From: Planctomycetaceae bacterium | GTDB lineage: Bacteria > Planctomycetota > Planctomycetia > Pirellulales > Lacipirellulaceae | Direction: 5' to 3' | DNA: 24,084 nucleotides | Assembly: GCA_002713555.1 (NCBI GenBank) | Contig: PATG01000083.1 | Location: forward strand, 1,837 to 25,920 | In this document: positions 7,939-15,467 of the stretch, in pieces | Layout of the letters: each line of letters starts with the position of its first letter | How positions within the stretch are numbered: position 1 is the stretch's first letter | The notes under the pieces: model-generated | Seen by the model: the letters and a program-made list of their open reading frames with translations, nothing else | Databases searched by the model: none | Told to the model about the DNA's origin: nothing | Made by a program: the position numbers and the translations under genes

Positions 7939-9015
7939 ATGACTGAAAAGCAATTACACGCTCTCCAAGATATAAATATTCTGAGCACGAATTCTCTCAC
8001 AGCACCAGCTGATCTTAAAAAAGAGTTCAGTCTGAATACAGATGTTGCTGAGTCGGTTTATCAATCACGTGAGGCCGTAAAAGCGATCCTGCGTGGAGAC
8101 GACCGACGCGTGATTGCTATCGTCGGTCCTTGTTCGATTCATAATCATGAAAACGCCATCGAATTTGCTGAAAAGCTTAAGCCATTGGCACAGCAAGTTA
8201 GTGATCGTCTCGTTGTTGTGATGCGCGTTTATTTTGAGAAACCGCGTACCACAGTGGGTTGGAAAGGTCTTATTAACGACCCACATTTGGATGGTACTTT
8301 TGACATGTCTGTTGGCCTGCGTCGGGCTCGCGAGATTTTGCTCGACATTACCAAGATTGGACTTCCGGCTGCAACGGAGATGCTAGAGCCAATTACGACC
8401 CAATACATTGCGGATTTAATCACGATTGCATCCATTGGTGCGCGTACTACTGAATCACCAACCCACCGACAAATGGCCAGCGGTTTGTCCATGCCAGTAG
8501 GTTTTAAGAATAGTACAGAGGGGAGTTTAGAAGTTGCAATCAATGCGATGGAAGCCGCTCGTACACCCCATACGTTTCTCGGAATCGACTATTCGGGAAA
8601 AACCTGCATGGTCAACACACGTGGCAACGATTTGGGGCACCTGATACTACGCGGAGGTCGCTTGGGGCCGAACTACGATGCTGCGAGTCTTGCCGAAGCG
8701 AGCCGTATGCTGGCCAAGGCAAATTTACCTCCTCGGTTTGTCGTCGATTGTAGCCATGCCAATTCCAATAAAGATTTTACCAAACAATCGGTTGCCTGGA
8801 ATAATGTGCTCGATCAACGTGCTGCAGGCAATGACACAATAGTCGGGCTGATGCTGGAGAGCAATCTCCATGCAGGACAGCAGAAGCTTGGCAGCGATTT
8901 AGCTACTCTCAAATATGGTGTGTCCATCACCGATGGATGCATTAGTTTTGAGGAGACGTCTGATCTGTTAGAGAGCGCTTACAACACGCTCGCTGAGTGT
9001 ACGGTTTCTATTTAA
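7939..9015 (+). CDS. aroF: 3-deoxy-7-phosphoheptulonate (DAHP) synthase, class I
   Basis: This enzyme condenses phosphoenolpyruvate and erythrose 4-phosphate, the first step of the shikimate pathway. It is the AroF/G/H type. VGPCSIH carries the metal-ligand Cys (C65 from the ATG at 7939). KPRTTVGWKGLINDPHLD binds PEP. IGARTTESPTHRQMASGL and GFKNSTEGSLEVAINA are family blocks. The remaining metal ligands fit the His of DCSHANSNKDF, the Glu of GLMLESNL and the Asp of SITDGCI. The length of 358 is close to the E. coli paralogues (350-356). A GTG at 7894 would add 15 residues; I prefer ATG 7939 by family length, and neither has a strong ribosome binding site. The N-terminus (EKQLHALQDINIL) may carry feedback-binding residues. 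The stop is followed after one base by the psd start, so the two are probably coupled. Confidence 0.95.
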   Translation: MTEKQLHALQDINILSTNSLTAPADLKKEFSLNTDVAESVYQSREAVKAILRGDDRRVIAIVGPCSIHNHENAIEFAEKLKPLAQQVSDRLVVVMRVYFEKPRTTVGWKGLINDPHLDGTFDMSVGLRRAREILLDITKIGLPAATEMLEPITTQYIADLITIASIGARTTESPTHRQMASGLSMPVGFKNSTEGSLEVAINAMEAARTPHTFLGIDYSGKTCMVNTRGNDLGHLILRGGRLGPNYDAASLAEASRMLAKANLPPRFVVDCSHANSNKDFTKQSVAWNNVLDQRAAGNDTIVGLMLESNLHAGQQKLGSDLATLKYGVSITDGCISFEETSDLLESAYNTLAECTVSI

Positions 9016-9016
9016 T

Positions 9017-9964
9017 ATGCCGCAATCCTACCCTCCGCTCCCCGAGAATATCCAGAGCGTCCAGCCTGGAGGTGGCTTTTGTTACCAACTGGAACTCTGT
9101 TGGGGAACTTTCAGACGTTGGTATCTGAAAACGTTTCGTCAGGGCTACGTCCAACGCATGGCCGAGTTGCGCCGAGGAGACACCTCGGGTGCGCCTCATG
9201 AGATTCTTGATCCACGCGATCTCAAGTACTGCAGCAATTTGTGTACGGCCCATTGGGCAAAAGAAGATGATGGTTTTGCCTGGCGCGAAAGTATCCCCTT
9301 TGCCCGGTGGGGACTTGCTGAGTTGCAAATCATGGGTTGGCCTCTGGTATTGTTGATGATTCTCGCTCTGACCGGTGGTGGGGTTTGGCGCTGGTTGGCA
9401 ATCCTGCCGGCTATTTTATTGGGGTTAATCGTCTACTTTTTTCGTGATCCTAATCGCGAGATTCCTCAATCCGCAAATGCCATTGTTTCGCCAGCTGACG
9501 GAACCATTGCGGAAGTGACAGAGCTTGAGCATTACGACTTTTTTAACGGTCCCGCAATACGGGTCGGAATTTTTCTTTCTATTTTCAATGTGCATGTAAA
9601 TCGTTCTCCACGGGCAGCACGGATCTTGGAGATGCACTACAAGCCGGGCGAATTTTTGAACGCTATGAATCCCGAAAGTGCCCTCAGAAATGAATATATG
9701 TGGATAGGAATGGAAGAGTTTGGAGAAACGGAAAACGCATCGCACCGAAAGTTTGCCGTACGAGCCATTTCAGGGTTGATAGCCAGAAGAATTGTTTGTG
9801 TCTTGAAGCCCGGAGATACGCTCCAACGGGGCGAAAAATTTGGTATGATTAAGCTAGGTTCGCGTACCGAACTGATTTTGCCGCGTGATGAGGTCCTGGT
9901 GGAAGTCGAAGTTGGCCAAAAGGTACAAGCGGGCAGCACAGTATTGGCTCGTTACACGGATTAG
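9017..9964 (+). CDS. psd: Phosphatidylserine decarboxylase-family protein with N-terminal extension
   Basis: The C-terminal part (from about residue 140) is the short, archaeal-like decarboxylase type. FFRDPNREIP begins at 141, SPADG at 158-162 holds the Asp of the self-processing triad, NVHVNRSP has H193, and KLGSRTELILP has the cleavage site between G281 and S282, which makes the pyruvoyl group. One hydrophobic region at about 105-140 anchors it in the membrane. The first 95 residues are not part of the usual enzyme and include C22, C28, C72 and C76 (YCSNLC) and the basic RRWYLKTFRQGYVQRMAELRRG. The product would be phosphatidylethanolamine from phosphatidylserine, matching pssA downstream. 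The start is one base after the DAHP synthase stop and has no own ribosome binding site, which suggests translational coupling. It ends 162 bases before pssA. Confidence 0.9.
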   Translation: MPQSYPPLPENIQSVQPGGGFCYQLELCWGTFRRWYLKTFRQGYVQRMAELRRGDTSGAPHEILDPRDLKYCSNLCTAHWAKEDDGFAWRESIPFARWGLAELQIMGWPLVLLMILALTGGGVWRWLAILPAILLGLIVYFFRDPNREIPQSANAIVSPADGTIAEVTELEHYDFFNGPAIRVGIFLSIFNVHVNRSPRAARILEMHYKPGEFLNAMNPESALRNEYMWIGMEEFGETENASHRKFAVRAISGLIARRIVCVLKPGDTLQRGEKFGMIKLGSRTELILPRDEVLVEVEVGQKVQAGSTVLARYTD

Positions 9965-10126
9965 TTTATTTGTCGTACGGATAAATTGGGCACGGGAACC
10001 TACCAACAAATCTGAACACTCTCCCCTGACCACACTCCCAACAGCTAAGGAGCCAAATGTGGGATAGGCTTTCAAGCATATTACGACTCCTACCTCGACG
10101 GCTCCTACTTTCTGGCAACCTATCTC

Positions 10127-10984
10127 ATGAAACCTGTCCGTGCGATTGCCGTATTGCCAACTCTCTTTACGCTAGGAAATCTGGTCTGTGGATTTTTTGC
10201 AATAGTCGTTGCCGCTCGGATTGAAAAGCCTGGAGTTATAGAAGCGGTGCCAGCACCCAAATTGGGTTTGGTATGGCCCTATTTTGATAGTGGAGTGCCC
10301 ACGCACAACCTAATGCTTTGTGGTTCGCTGATTTTTATAGCCATGCTATGTGATATGTTCGATGGTCAAGTTGCACGACTCACAAGGACTACGAGTGATT
10401 TTGGGGGGCAACTAGATAGTCTTTGTGATGTGGTCTCCTTCGGAGTTGCTCCTGCCATCTTGCTGGTGAAAATGTGTCCGCAATTTACAAGCTTGCATAG
10501 CGAAGCTGTGTGGAGCATTGCGGCACTTTTTGCCTGCTGTGCTGCTCTGCGCCTGGCTCGTTTCAATGTCGAAACGGACGAAAGTGACGATCACGGTATA
10601 TTTGCAGGTTTACCATCACCGGCAGCTGCGGCAATGATTGCCAGTTTTGCCATGCTTTCATATTCATTACGTAATGAAATTAATTTTGAATCCTTCAAAC
10701 AATATGACGATTGGATGCAATTAATACTTCCTCCGTTTGCAGCTGTGGTAGCACTCTTGATGGTGACTCGTATTCCATACCCACATTTGGTAACACAGTT
10801 TCTCCGCGGCAAACGAAGTTTTTCACAAGTGGTGACAATCGTTTGTGTATTGATGGTACTCTCGTTTGTGCGCTGGTATGCAATTCCTATTCTTTGTGGA
10901 CTGTATGCCGCAATTCCTGCGATTCGCCATGTTGGAATTCAAATAATTCGTAGTAGAAAGTCCGTGTCGAATAAGGTGTCTTGA
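10127..10984 (+). CDS. pssA: CDP-diacylglycerol--serine O-phosphatidyltransferase
   Basis: It makes phosphatidylserine from CDP-diacylglycerol and L-serine at the membrane; the upstream Psd then decarboxylates it. The CDP-alcohol phosphatidyltransferase signature D-G-x2-A-R-x8-G-x3-D-x3-D is intact in DGQVARLTRTTSDFGGQLD followed by SLCD. Several hydrophobic segments are visible: near the N-terminus (VLPTLFTLGNLVCGFFAIVV), before the motif, and near the C-terminus (two segments after FLRGKRSFSQVVTIV). The 285 residues are typical of the type II (Bacillus-like) class. A loop between helices 1 and 2 is somewhat long (VIEAVPAPKLGLVWPYFDSG). The stop at 10982-10984 is two bases before the ribE ATG, so the two are probably co-translated. 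Confidence 0.95.
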   Translation: MKPVRAIAVLPTLFTLGNLVCGFFAIVVAARIEKPGVIEAVPAPKLGLVWPYFDSGVPTHNLMLCGSLIFIAMLCDMFDGQVARLTRTTSDFGGQLDSLCDVVSFGVAPAILLVKMCPQFTSLHSEAVWSIAALFACCAALRLARFNVETDESDDHGIFAGLPSPAAAAMIASFAMLSYSLRNEINFESFKQYDDWMQLILPPFAAVVALLMVTRIPYPHLVTQFLRGKRSFSQVVTIVCVLMVLSFVRWYAIPILCGLYAAIPAIRHVGIQIIRSRKSVSNKVS

Positions 10985-10986
10985 CG

Positions 10987-11580
10987 ATGTTTACCGGATT
11001 GGTACAAAGCCTCGCAAAAGTTGAAGCGATTCTTCCCGACGGACCAGGTGTGCGATTGACAATTACTGATCTATTCGCTGCCCCCGGTGCAGCTGTGGGG
11101 GACAGCATTGCAATCAATGGCTGCTGCCTTACCGTAGTCGCAGTGCAAGGGAATAGCCTGACATTTGAAGCAGGAGCTGAAACCCTCAAGCGTACGACTC
11201 TGGGAGAGCTTTCTGAGGGAGATCCGATTAATCTCGAAACGGCACTAGGCGCAGGCGATGCATTGGGTGGGCATCTTGTCAGCGGGCATGTTGACGGTTT
11301 GGGGACGATCGACCAGCGTATTGAAGACTCCGATTGGTGTACCCTTTGGGTAAAAGTCCCAAATGGTCTCACACGCCAAATGGCCAGTAAGGGTTCTGTA
11401 GCCATGGATGGAGTCAGTCTGACTTTGGTTGATGTCGAGAAAGAACGTTTTAGCGTAGCCCTTATCCCCCACACGTTGAACGTGACAACCTTAGGTCAGA
11501 GACAACCAGGTGATCGGGTCAATCTTGAGACCGATATTTTAGCCAAGTATGTTGAGCAGCAATTACGGTGGAAGTCTTAG
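10987..11580 (+). CDS. ribE: Riboflavin synthase, alpha subunit
   Basis: It dismutates two 6,7-dimethyl-8-ribityllumazine molecules to riboflavin. Two tandem lumazine-binding barrels are visible. The first starts MFTGLVQ and contains GDSIAINGCCLTVV; the second contains GHLVSGHVDGLG, KGSVAMDGVSLTLVDV and IPHTLNVTTLG. The C-terminus NLETDILAKYVEQQL is the trimerisation helix. At 197 residues it is slightly short but complete. I chose ATG 10987 because the family begins MFTG and AAGGTG (10973-10978) lies eight bases upstream; a TTG at 10981 overlapping the pssA stop is less likely. Its own stop codon TAG (11578-11580) coincides with the left end of an inverted-repeat element. Confidence 0.96.
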   Translation: MFTGLVQSLAKVEAILPDGPGVRLTITDLFAAPGAAVGDSIAINGCCLTVVAVQGNSLTFEAGAETLKRTTLGELSEGDPINLETALGAGDALGGHLVSGHVDGLGTIDQRIEDSDWCTLWVKVPNGLTRQMASKGSVAMDGVSLTLVDVEKERFSVALIPHTLNVTTLGQRQPGDRVNLETDILAKYVEQQLRWKS

Positions 11581-11709
11581 AACCGGTTTCCAAATGCATT
11601 GTTTTTTATTTCCTTTGCCTGCGGTCGCTAAGAGAGCCTATAAAACCAGGATGAAAAATCGACTCTCGTAGCAATCGCCGGCTACAAATATGTTTTGAAA
11701 CCGGTTCTA
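11578..11709. mobile_element. MITE-like inverted-repeat element with flanking TA
   Basis: GAACCGGTTTC (11580-11590) and its exact reverse complement GAAACCGGTTC (11697-11707) bound a 128-base unit, with TA on each side (11578-11579 and 11708-11709). TA duplication with short terminal inverted repeats is the pattern of IS630/Tc1-mariner-type MITEs. Inside, GCTAAGAGAG and CTCTCGTAGC form a second, imperfect inverted pair. No ORF lies inside. The left TA plus the first G form the ribE stop codon. Because AACCGGTT is itself palindromic, a pair of regulator sites is an alternative reading. Confidence 0.4.
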
Positions 11710-11778
11710 GTATGTTTTTCCTACAGAGTACCCCGTCAACCAGCTAATGCCCAACACCTAACTACGAACGTCCATTCT

Positions 11779-12684
11779 ATGCCCCGCCAAACGAAGTCTT
11801 TTTTAATAGAGCGTTTCCGAGAGGTTGGTATTCAGCCTGCGACACGCCATGGTCAGAATTTTTTAATAGATCTCAATCTGCAGTTACTGATTGTAGATTC
11901 GGCTGATCTGTCGCCTCAGGATGTGGTGTTGGAGATTGGTACAGGCACAGGGGCCTTGACGGCTTTGATGGCCCAACGAGCAGGAGCGGTGATCACGGTT
12001 GAGATTGATGGGCATTTGTTTGAACTAGCCAGCGAGCTGCTGCTGGAGCACGAAAACGTAACGATGCTTAAGCATGACGCGCTGAAAAATAAAAATACAT
12101 TTGACCAGCGCATCATGGATGCGGTCGGATTGGAGCTGGCAAAGGATCCGACCAGACGGCTGAAACTTGTGGCAAATTTGCCCTACAACATAGCCACTCC
12201 CGTCCTTTCAAACATGCTGACATGCGAATACATCCCCCATTCAATGGTGGCGACAATTCAAAAAGAATTAGCAGATCGAATCGTTGCCAGGCCCTGGTCC
12301 AAAGATTACGGAGCACTCAGTGTCTGGATGCAGTGCCAGGCCAATACAGAAATTGTGCGAATTATGGCGCCTGGAGTGTTCTGGCCACCACCTAAAGTGG
12401 AATCGGCTATTGTGCGCATTGTTGTTGATGCTGAGCGTAGAGCACAGGTTCCGGACCGGCATTATTTTCACCAGTTTGTGAAGGCGATCTTTATCCACCG
12501 TCGTAAGTTTTTGCGAGCTAATATTGTCGCTGCGATGAAGGCGCATCTTTCGAAAGCCGAGGTTGACGAAGCAATTGCTCCAATGGATTTTTCGCCTGAT
12601 ACGCGTACGGAGCAACTTGATGTGCCGACTTTGCTGAAACTAACCGAGCTGATTCGTGCGCGGGCTCCTGAGTGGACACTCTAG
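11779..12684 (+). CDS. rsmA: 16S rRNA dimethyladenosine transferase (KsgA/RsmA)
   Basis: It dimethylates two adjacent adenosines in the 3' hairpin of 16S rRNA using S-adenosylmethionine during small-subunit maturation. The order of motifs is typical: HGQNFLIDLNL near the N-terminus, EIGTGTGALTALMA as SAM motif I, TVEIDGHLFELA as motif II, and NLPYNIATP as the catalytic N-x-PY motif IV. FWPPPKVESAIVRI and FIHRRKFLRANI then mark the C-terminal domain. An insertion of charged residues (NKNTFDQRIMDAVGLELAKDP) before motif IV is longer than in E. coli. I chose ATG 11779 (301 residues) because MPRQTKSFLIERFREVG is the natural N-terminus; a TTG at 11695 would add 28 unlike residues and overlap the inverted-repeat element. 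It lies 198 bases after ribE. Confidence 0.94.
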   Translation: MPRQTKSFLIERFREVGIQPATRHGQNFLIDLNLQLLIVDSADLSPQDVVLEIGTGTGALTALMAQRAGAVITVEIDGHLFELASELLLEHENVTMLKHDALKNKNTFDQRIMDAVGLELAKDPTRRLKLVANLPYNIATPVLSNMLTCEYIPHSMVATIQKELADRIVARPWSKDYGALSVWMQCQANTEIVRIMAPGVFWPPPKVESAIVRIVVDAERRAQVPDRHYFHQFVKAIFIHRRKFLRANIVAAMKAHLSKAEVDEAIAPMDFSPDTRTEQLDVPTLLKLTELIRARAPEWTL

Positions 12685-12708
12685 CTCGCATATTTCATCC
12701 TAGTCTGC

Positions 12709-12921
12709 CTACGAGCTCTTCTGGTGTTCGTATTTTTGCACGGCAGTGGTTGGTACCCGAAGTTGGCCCAGTACTTCGATGAAAGGAAGTTGGCCCTGCT
12801 TGAGAAGTAGGCGAATGTCACGTCGTGAAACACCCCATCGGCGAGCTATGTGTGTTAAAGAGTAGCTATCGCCATACAGAGGGTTTGTGCTGCGCGAGCT
12901 GGGGCATTTCATGGGTGCCAT
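12709..12921 (-). CDS. Small excisionase/MerR-like helix-turn-helix protein
   Basis: This 70-residue protein has a single winged-HTH-like region, YSLTHIARRWGVSRRDIRLLL, then KQGQLPFIEVLGQLRVPTTAV. That is the layout of the excisionase-family HTH domain (helix-turn-helix, short wing with a conserved Arg, then a Val/Tyr helix). ATG 12921 is chosen because GGGAG lies nine bases upstream; the frame stays open to 13032 but the extra residues are not domain-like. A DNA-binding role is well supported; targets are unknown. It is divergent from hisB, with a 29-base near-palindrome between them about 93 bases upstream of its start, so self- or hisB regulation is possible but unproven. It is convergent with and 24 bases from rsmA. 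Confidence 0.65.
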   Translation of the reverse strand: MAPMKCPSSRSTNPLYGDSYSLTHIARRWGVSRRDIRLLLKQGQLPFIEVLGQLRVPTTAVQKYEHQKSS

Positions 12922-13226
12922 GGTGTCATTCTCCCAATCTTGAATTTGTAGTGGATGCAGCGCTTGTATAGCTTTTCTGGAAGTGGGAATCGCATTGTGA
13001 TAAAGAGTCACCGATCTGTCCGATTGTAACAAACGGACCGATTGGGATGCAAAAAACTACCTAGGAATGCCGTTCCCAGGTGACCGAACTCATCGTTGAT
13101 GGGCAGTGTCCATGGTAAGATTGGACAGTGGGAGAGCATCTGGCTCCAATTCCCTGGCCCGGATACTATGTCCGTTTCGAATCTGGGCCAACCTAAAGCA
13201 CCCAATACTCGACCCCAATTTTTCCC
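12922..13226. other. Divergent intergenic region HTH gene/hisB
   Basis: The 305 bases hold the palindrome at 13014-13042 and otherwise no ORF or RNA gene I can support. The stretch just upstream of hisB (about 13140-13226) is C-rich on the plus strand, with no Shine-Dalgarno sequence before the ATG at 13227. A TTCGAAT segment near 13176 resembles a tRNA T-loop but has no pairing stem. Confidence 0.6.
13014..13042. promoter_or_regulatory. 29-base near-perfect palindrome, candidate operator
   Basis: Left arm ATCTGTCCGATTGT (13014-13027), central A (13028) and right arm ACAAACGGACCGAT (13029-13042) match in 12 of 14 paired positions, with an exact TTGT-A-ACAA core. The single-base centre argues for a dimeric DNA-binding site rather than an RNA hairpin. 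It lies about 93 bases before the HTH gene and 184 bases before hisB. The cognate regulator is not known. Confidence 0.55.
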
Positions 13227-13820
13227 ATGGCACGTACAGCAAGCATTCGGCGAAACACGGCTGAAACTCAAATTGAGTTGGATTTGTGCATCGATGGTAC
13301 GGGGCAGGCCGATATCTCCACGGGAGTTGGATTTCTCGACCATATGCTGGAGCTTTTCACAAAACATGGTGCTTTGGATCTCAAAATTCGCGTGCAAGGC
13401 GACTTGCAAGTGGATCAGCATCACTCAGTTGAAGATACAGGAATTTGTCTAGGATTGGCTCTACGTGAGGCCTTGGGCGACAAAGGTGGCATTCGTCGCT
13501 ATGGCCACTTTACTTTGCCTATGGAAGAGACATTGGTTACTGTAGCAATCGACTTCAGTGGACGATACGCCCTGGCCTACCAAGCGCCAACACCCGCAGC
13601 GAAGATTGGCGATTTCGATAGCGAGTTGCTGGAAGATTTTTGGCAGGCAACAGCGGCAAACGCCCTGTGTAATCTACATGTCCTCATGCATTACGGTCGC
13701 AATAGCCACCATATTGCCGAGGCCGTTTTCAAAGCAACAGCACGAGCCTTGCGCATGGCTGTGGAAGATGATCCACGGATGTTGGGTATACCTAGCACCA
13801 AAGGAACATTGGGTGAATGA
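13227..13820 (+). CDS. hisB: Imidazoleglycerol-phosphate dehydratase
   Basis: It converts imidazole glycerol phosphate to imidazole acetol phosphate in histidine synthesis. The monofunctional form is seen: 197 residues, without the histidinol-phosphatase domain of the E. coli fusion. Both Mn-binding repeats are present: [16 protein letters not shown] (33-48) with [10 protein letters not shown] (63-72), and [17 protein letters not shown] (159-175). The N-terminal [11 protein letters not shown] and the C-terminal GIPSTKGTL are family landmarks. The ATG at 13227 gives the standard [14 protein letters not shown] start. There are no other his genes in the window, so it stands alone, divergent from a small HTH gene and convergent with pfp, whose end is 47 bases away. 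Confidence 0.97.
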   Translation: MARTASIRRNTAETQIELDLCIDGTGQADISTGVGFLDHMLELFTKHGALDLKIRVQGDLQVDQHHSVEDTGICLGLALREALGDKGGIRRYGHFTLPMEETLVTVAIDFSGRYALAYQAPTPAAKIGDFDSELLEDFWQATAANALCNLHVLMHYGRNSHHIAEAVFKATARALRMAVEDDPRMLGIPSTKGTLGE

Positions 13821-13867
13821 GGTTGCACCCTGGTGATTGGGTACTAGCCTGCTTTTTCTTTCGATTC

Positions 13868-15196
13868 TTAACGAAGTTCTTCCCCGTCATCGACATACGT
13901 TTCTAAGAAACGAGTAAGTTGCTGGAAGTCACTGTCTCGTTCGATATGACGAACGACTGTGACCAGAGTTTCGGGGTCTACCAGTTCATCGAAGGGCACA
14001 TATTCTAGATTCAATTGGCCTGATACGGAGACCATCACGCCATTCAGGCTTTTTTCGACCAAGGCCCGATAGGCGCCAACACCCAATTGGCTGCCCAGCA
14101 TGGTATCGAAAGCGTGAGGTTTTGCACAGCGCGCCTCGTAACCTAGTTGCAAACCGTTGACCTTACGATGCCGGCCCGTTTGGCGTTCGTATTCCTTGGC
14201 AACTAAGGAAGAGAATATTTCGTGCAGATTGATGGCTGAAATATTGATATGTCCGTGGTCATCGCGATCCACACCTTCCAGGTAGGTGTTAGGTAGTAGT
14301 TCGGCAAGTCCTTCTGCAATAACGATTACACCATACAATTTGCCCTCTTGTTCTCGAGCGTTCATGGTGGCCACAATTCGCGGGATAACTTCTTCCATAT
14401 TCATGACCTTGCGAGTTGTTTTTTCACCCGTTTCGGCATTGATTGTTTCTTCGTGTGCTTCGTACTTGCCTGTGATGTCCTCAACGCTAATAACTAAGCT
14501 TGCTTCTCCCGCGATAGCGACACCATAGGCCAGCCAGCCGGCACTACGCCCCATCGATTCCACCAAAAAGTAGTTGCGATTGGCTTCTGCATCAGCAAGC
14601 AGGTTGCGTACTTCTTTGGCAAGAAAATCAACAGCGGTAAAATAACCAAACGTAAAATCAATGCCACGGTAGTCATTGTCAATCGTCTTGGGCAAATGCA
14701 CTACAGGTATACGATGTGCATCAAGAGGCAGGCGTTCTTGATACATTTTGAACTTATTGGCCGTCTTGAGCGTATCGTCACCACCTATTGAAATGAGTAG
14801 ATCCACACCAATCGATCGTAAGGCCTCGTAGACCGTTTTGAGCGGGGCGGAGCGCTCGGGGTCGGTAAGATGCGAAGGATGCGAGACCATTTTGCCCGGA
14901 TTATCACGTGCGGTGCCAATAATGATGCCCTGCGAGTTTCTTGTGCGACCAAGCATTTTGTGGTCGATCATTACGTAGTCTCGATCTTCGACCAAAGGAT
15001 TTTTGGCATCGTACTGCAAAAGCTGTGAATAACCATGCTTGATGCCGATGACTTCAATGTCACTACGCAGGAATGATGTGGCAGCAGCAGAGATGACAGC
15101 ATTTGCCGCAGGAGCAGGTCCGCCGGCAAACAGAATTGCTGTCCGGCGGAAATTGTGTTTTGTTTTTGGGGGGCGTGCGAGGGTGTTTTCAGCCAT
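13868..15196 (-). CDS. pfp: Phosphofructokinase, PPi-dependent type by active-site signature
   Basis: This 442-residue group-II phosphofructokinase has FAGGPAPAANAVISAA near the N-terminus (about 23-38), GGDDTLKTA at about 138-146, PKTIDND at 169-175, then ESMGRSAGWLAYG. In the family, Asp as the fourth residue of GGDD (Gly in ATP enzymes) together with Lys in PKTIDND (Gly in PGTIDND) marks pyrophosphate use. So I infer reversible phosphorylation of fructose 6-phosphate with PPi. The GGPAPAAN loop has Ala where the usual G-x-N glycine stands. ATG 15196 is chosen because it gives a normal N-terminus (MAENTLARPP) with GGAA upstream; a longer in-frame start at 15286 is unlikely. It is alone, convergent with hisB, with about 270 noncoding bases between it and accC upstream. 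Confidence 0.92.
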   Translation of the reverse strand: MAENTLARPPKTKHNFRRTAILFAGGPAPAANAVISAAATSFLRSDIEVIGIKHGYSQLLQYDAKNPLVEDRDYVMIDHKMLGRTRNSQGIIIGTARDNPGKMVSHPSHLTDPERSAPLKTVYEALRSIGVDLLISIGGDDTLKTANKFKMYQERLPLDAHRIPVVHLPKTIDNDYRGIDFTFGYFTAVDFLAKEVRNLLADAEANRNYFLVESMGRSAGWLAYGVAIAGEASLVISVEDITGKYEAHEETINAETGEKTTRKVMNMEEVIPRIVATMNAREQEGKLYGVIVIAEGLAELLPNTYLEGVDRDDHGHINISAINLHEIFSSLVAKEYERQTGRHRKVNGLQLGYEARCAKPHAFDTMLGSQLGVGAYRALVEKSLNGVMVSVSGQLNLEYVPFDELVDPETLVTVVRHIERDSDFQQLTRFLETYVDDGEELR

Positions 15197-15467
15197 TTTG
15201 TGTTCCAGATTGATTGGATAGGTGCGAGTTTGGTTTGTTGGTGGCCAGTTTGTCACTGCAGGGGCATGAGGGATAATACAGAACACTCATTGTAAACTTC
15301 CTGAGTCTGCTGGGAAATGGTCCGATCTGCAGAGCGGGGAAGTGCAATCTCCTCCGGGGCGCTTTGCGCTGGCCATTCAGGATGAAAAGCCTTCAGTAGG
15401 CGACATCTCGGGGAGATACCCTGAAAGATAATCGCAGGAGATTTTGGACATCTATTGTTAAAGAACT

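Noticed and set aside
12922..13032. N-terminal extension of the HTH protein to 107 residues
   Set aside because: The ATG at 12921 has GGGAG at good spacing, while the extension has no domain-like sequence and would run into the palindrome.
13140..13195. tRNA-like segment with TTCGAAT before hisB
   Set aside because: The bases flanking the loop do not form a T stem and no acceptor, D or anticodon arm can be built.
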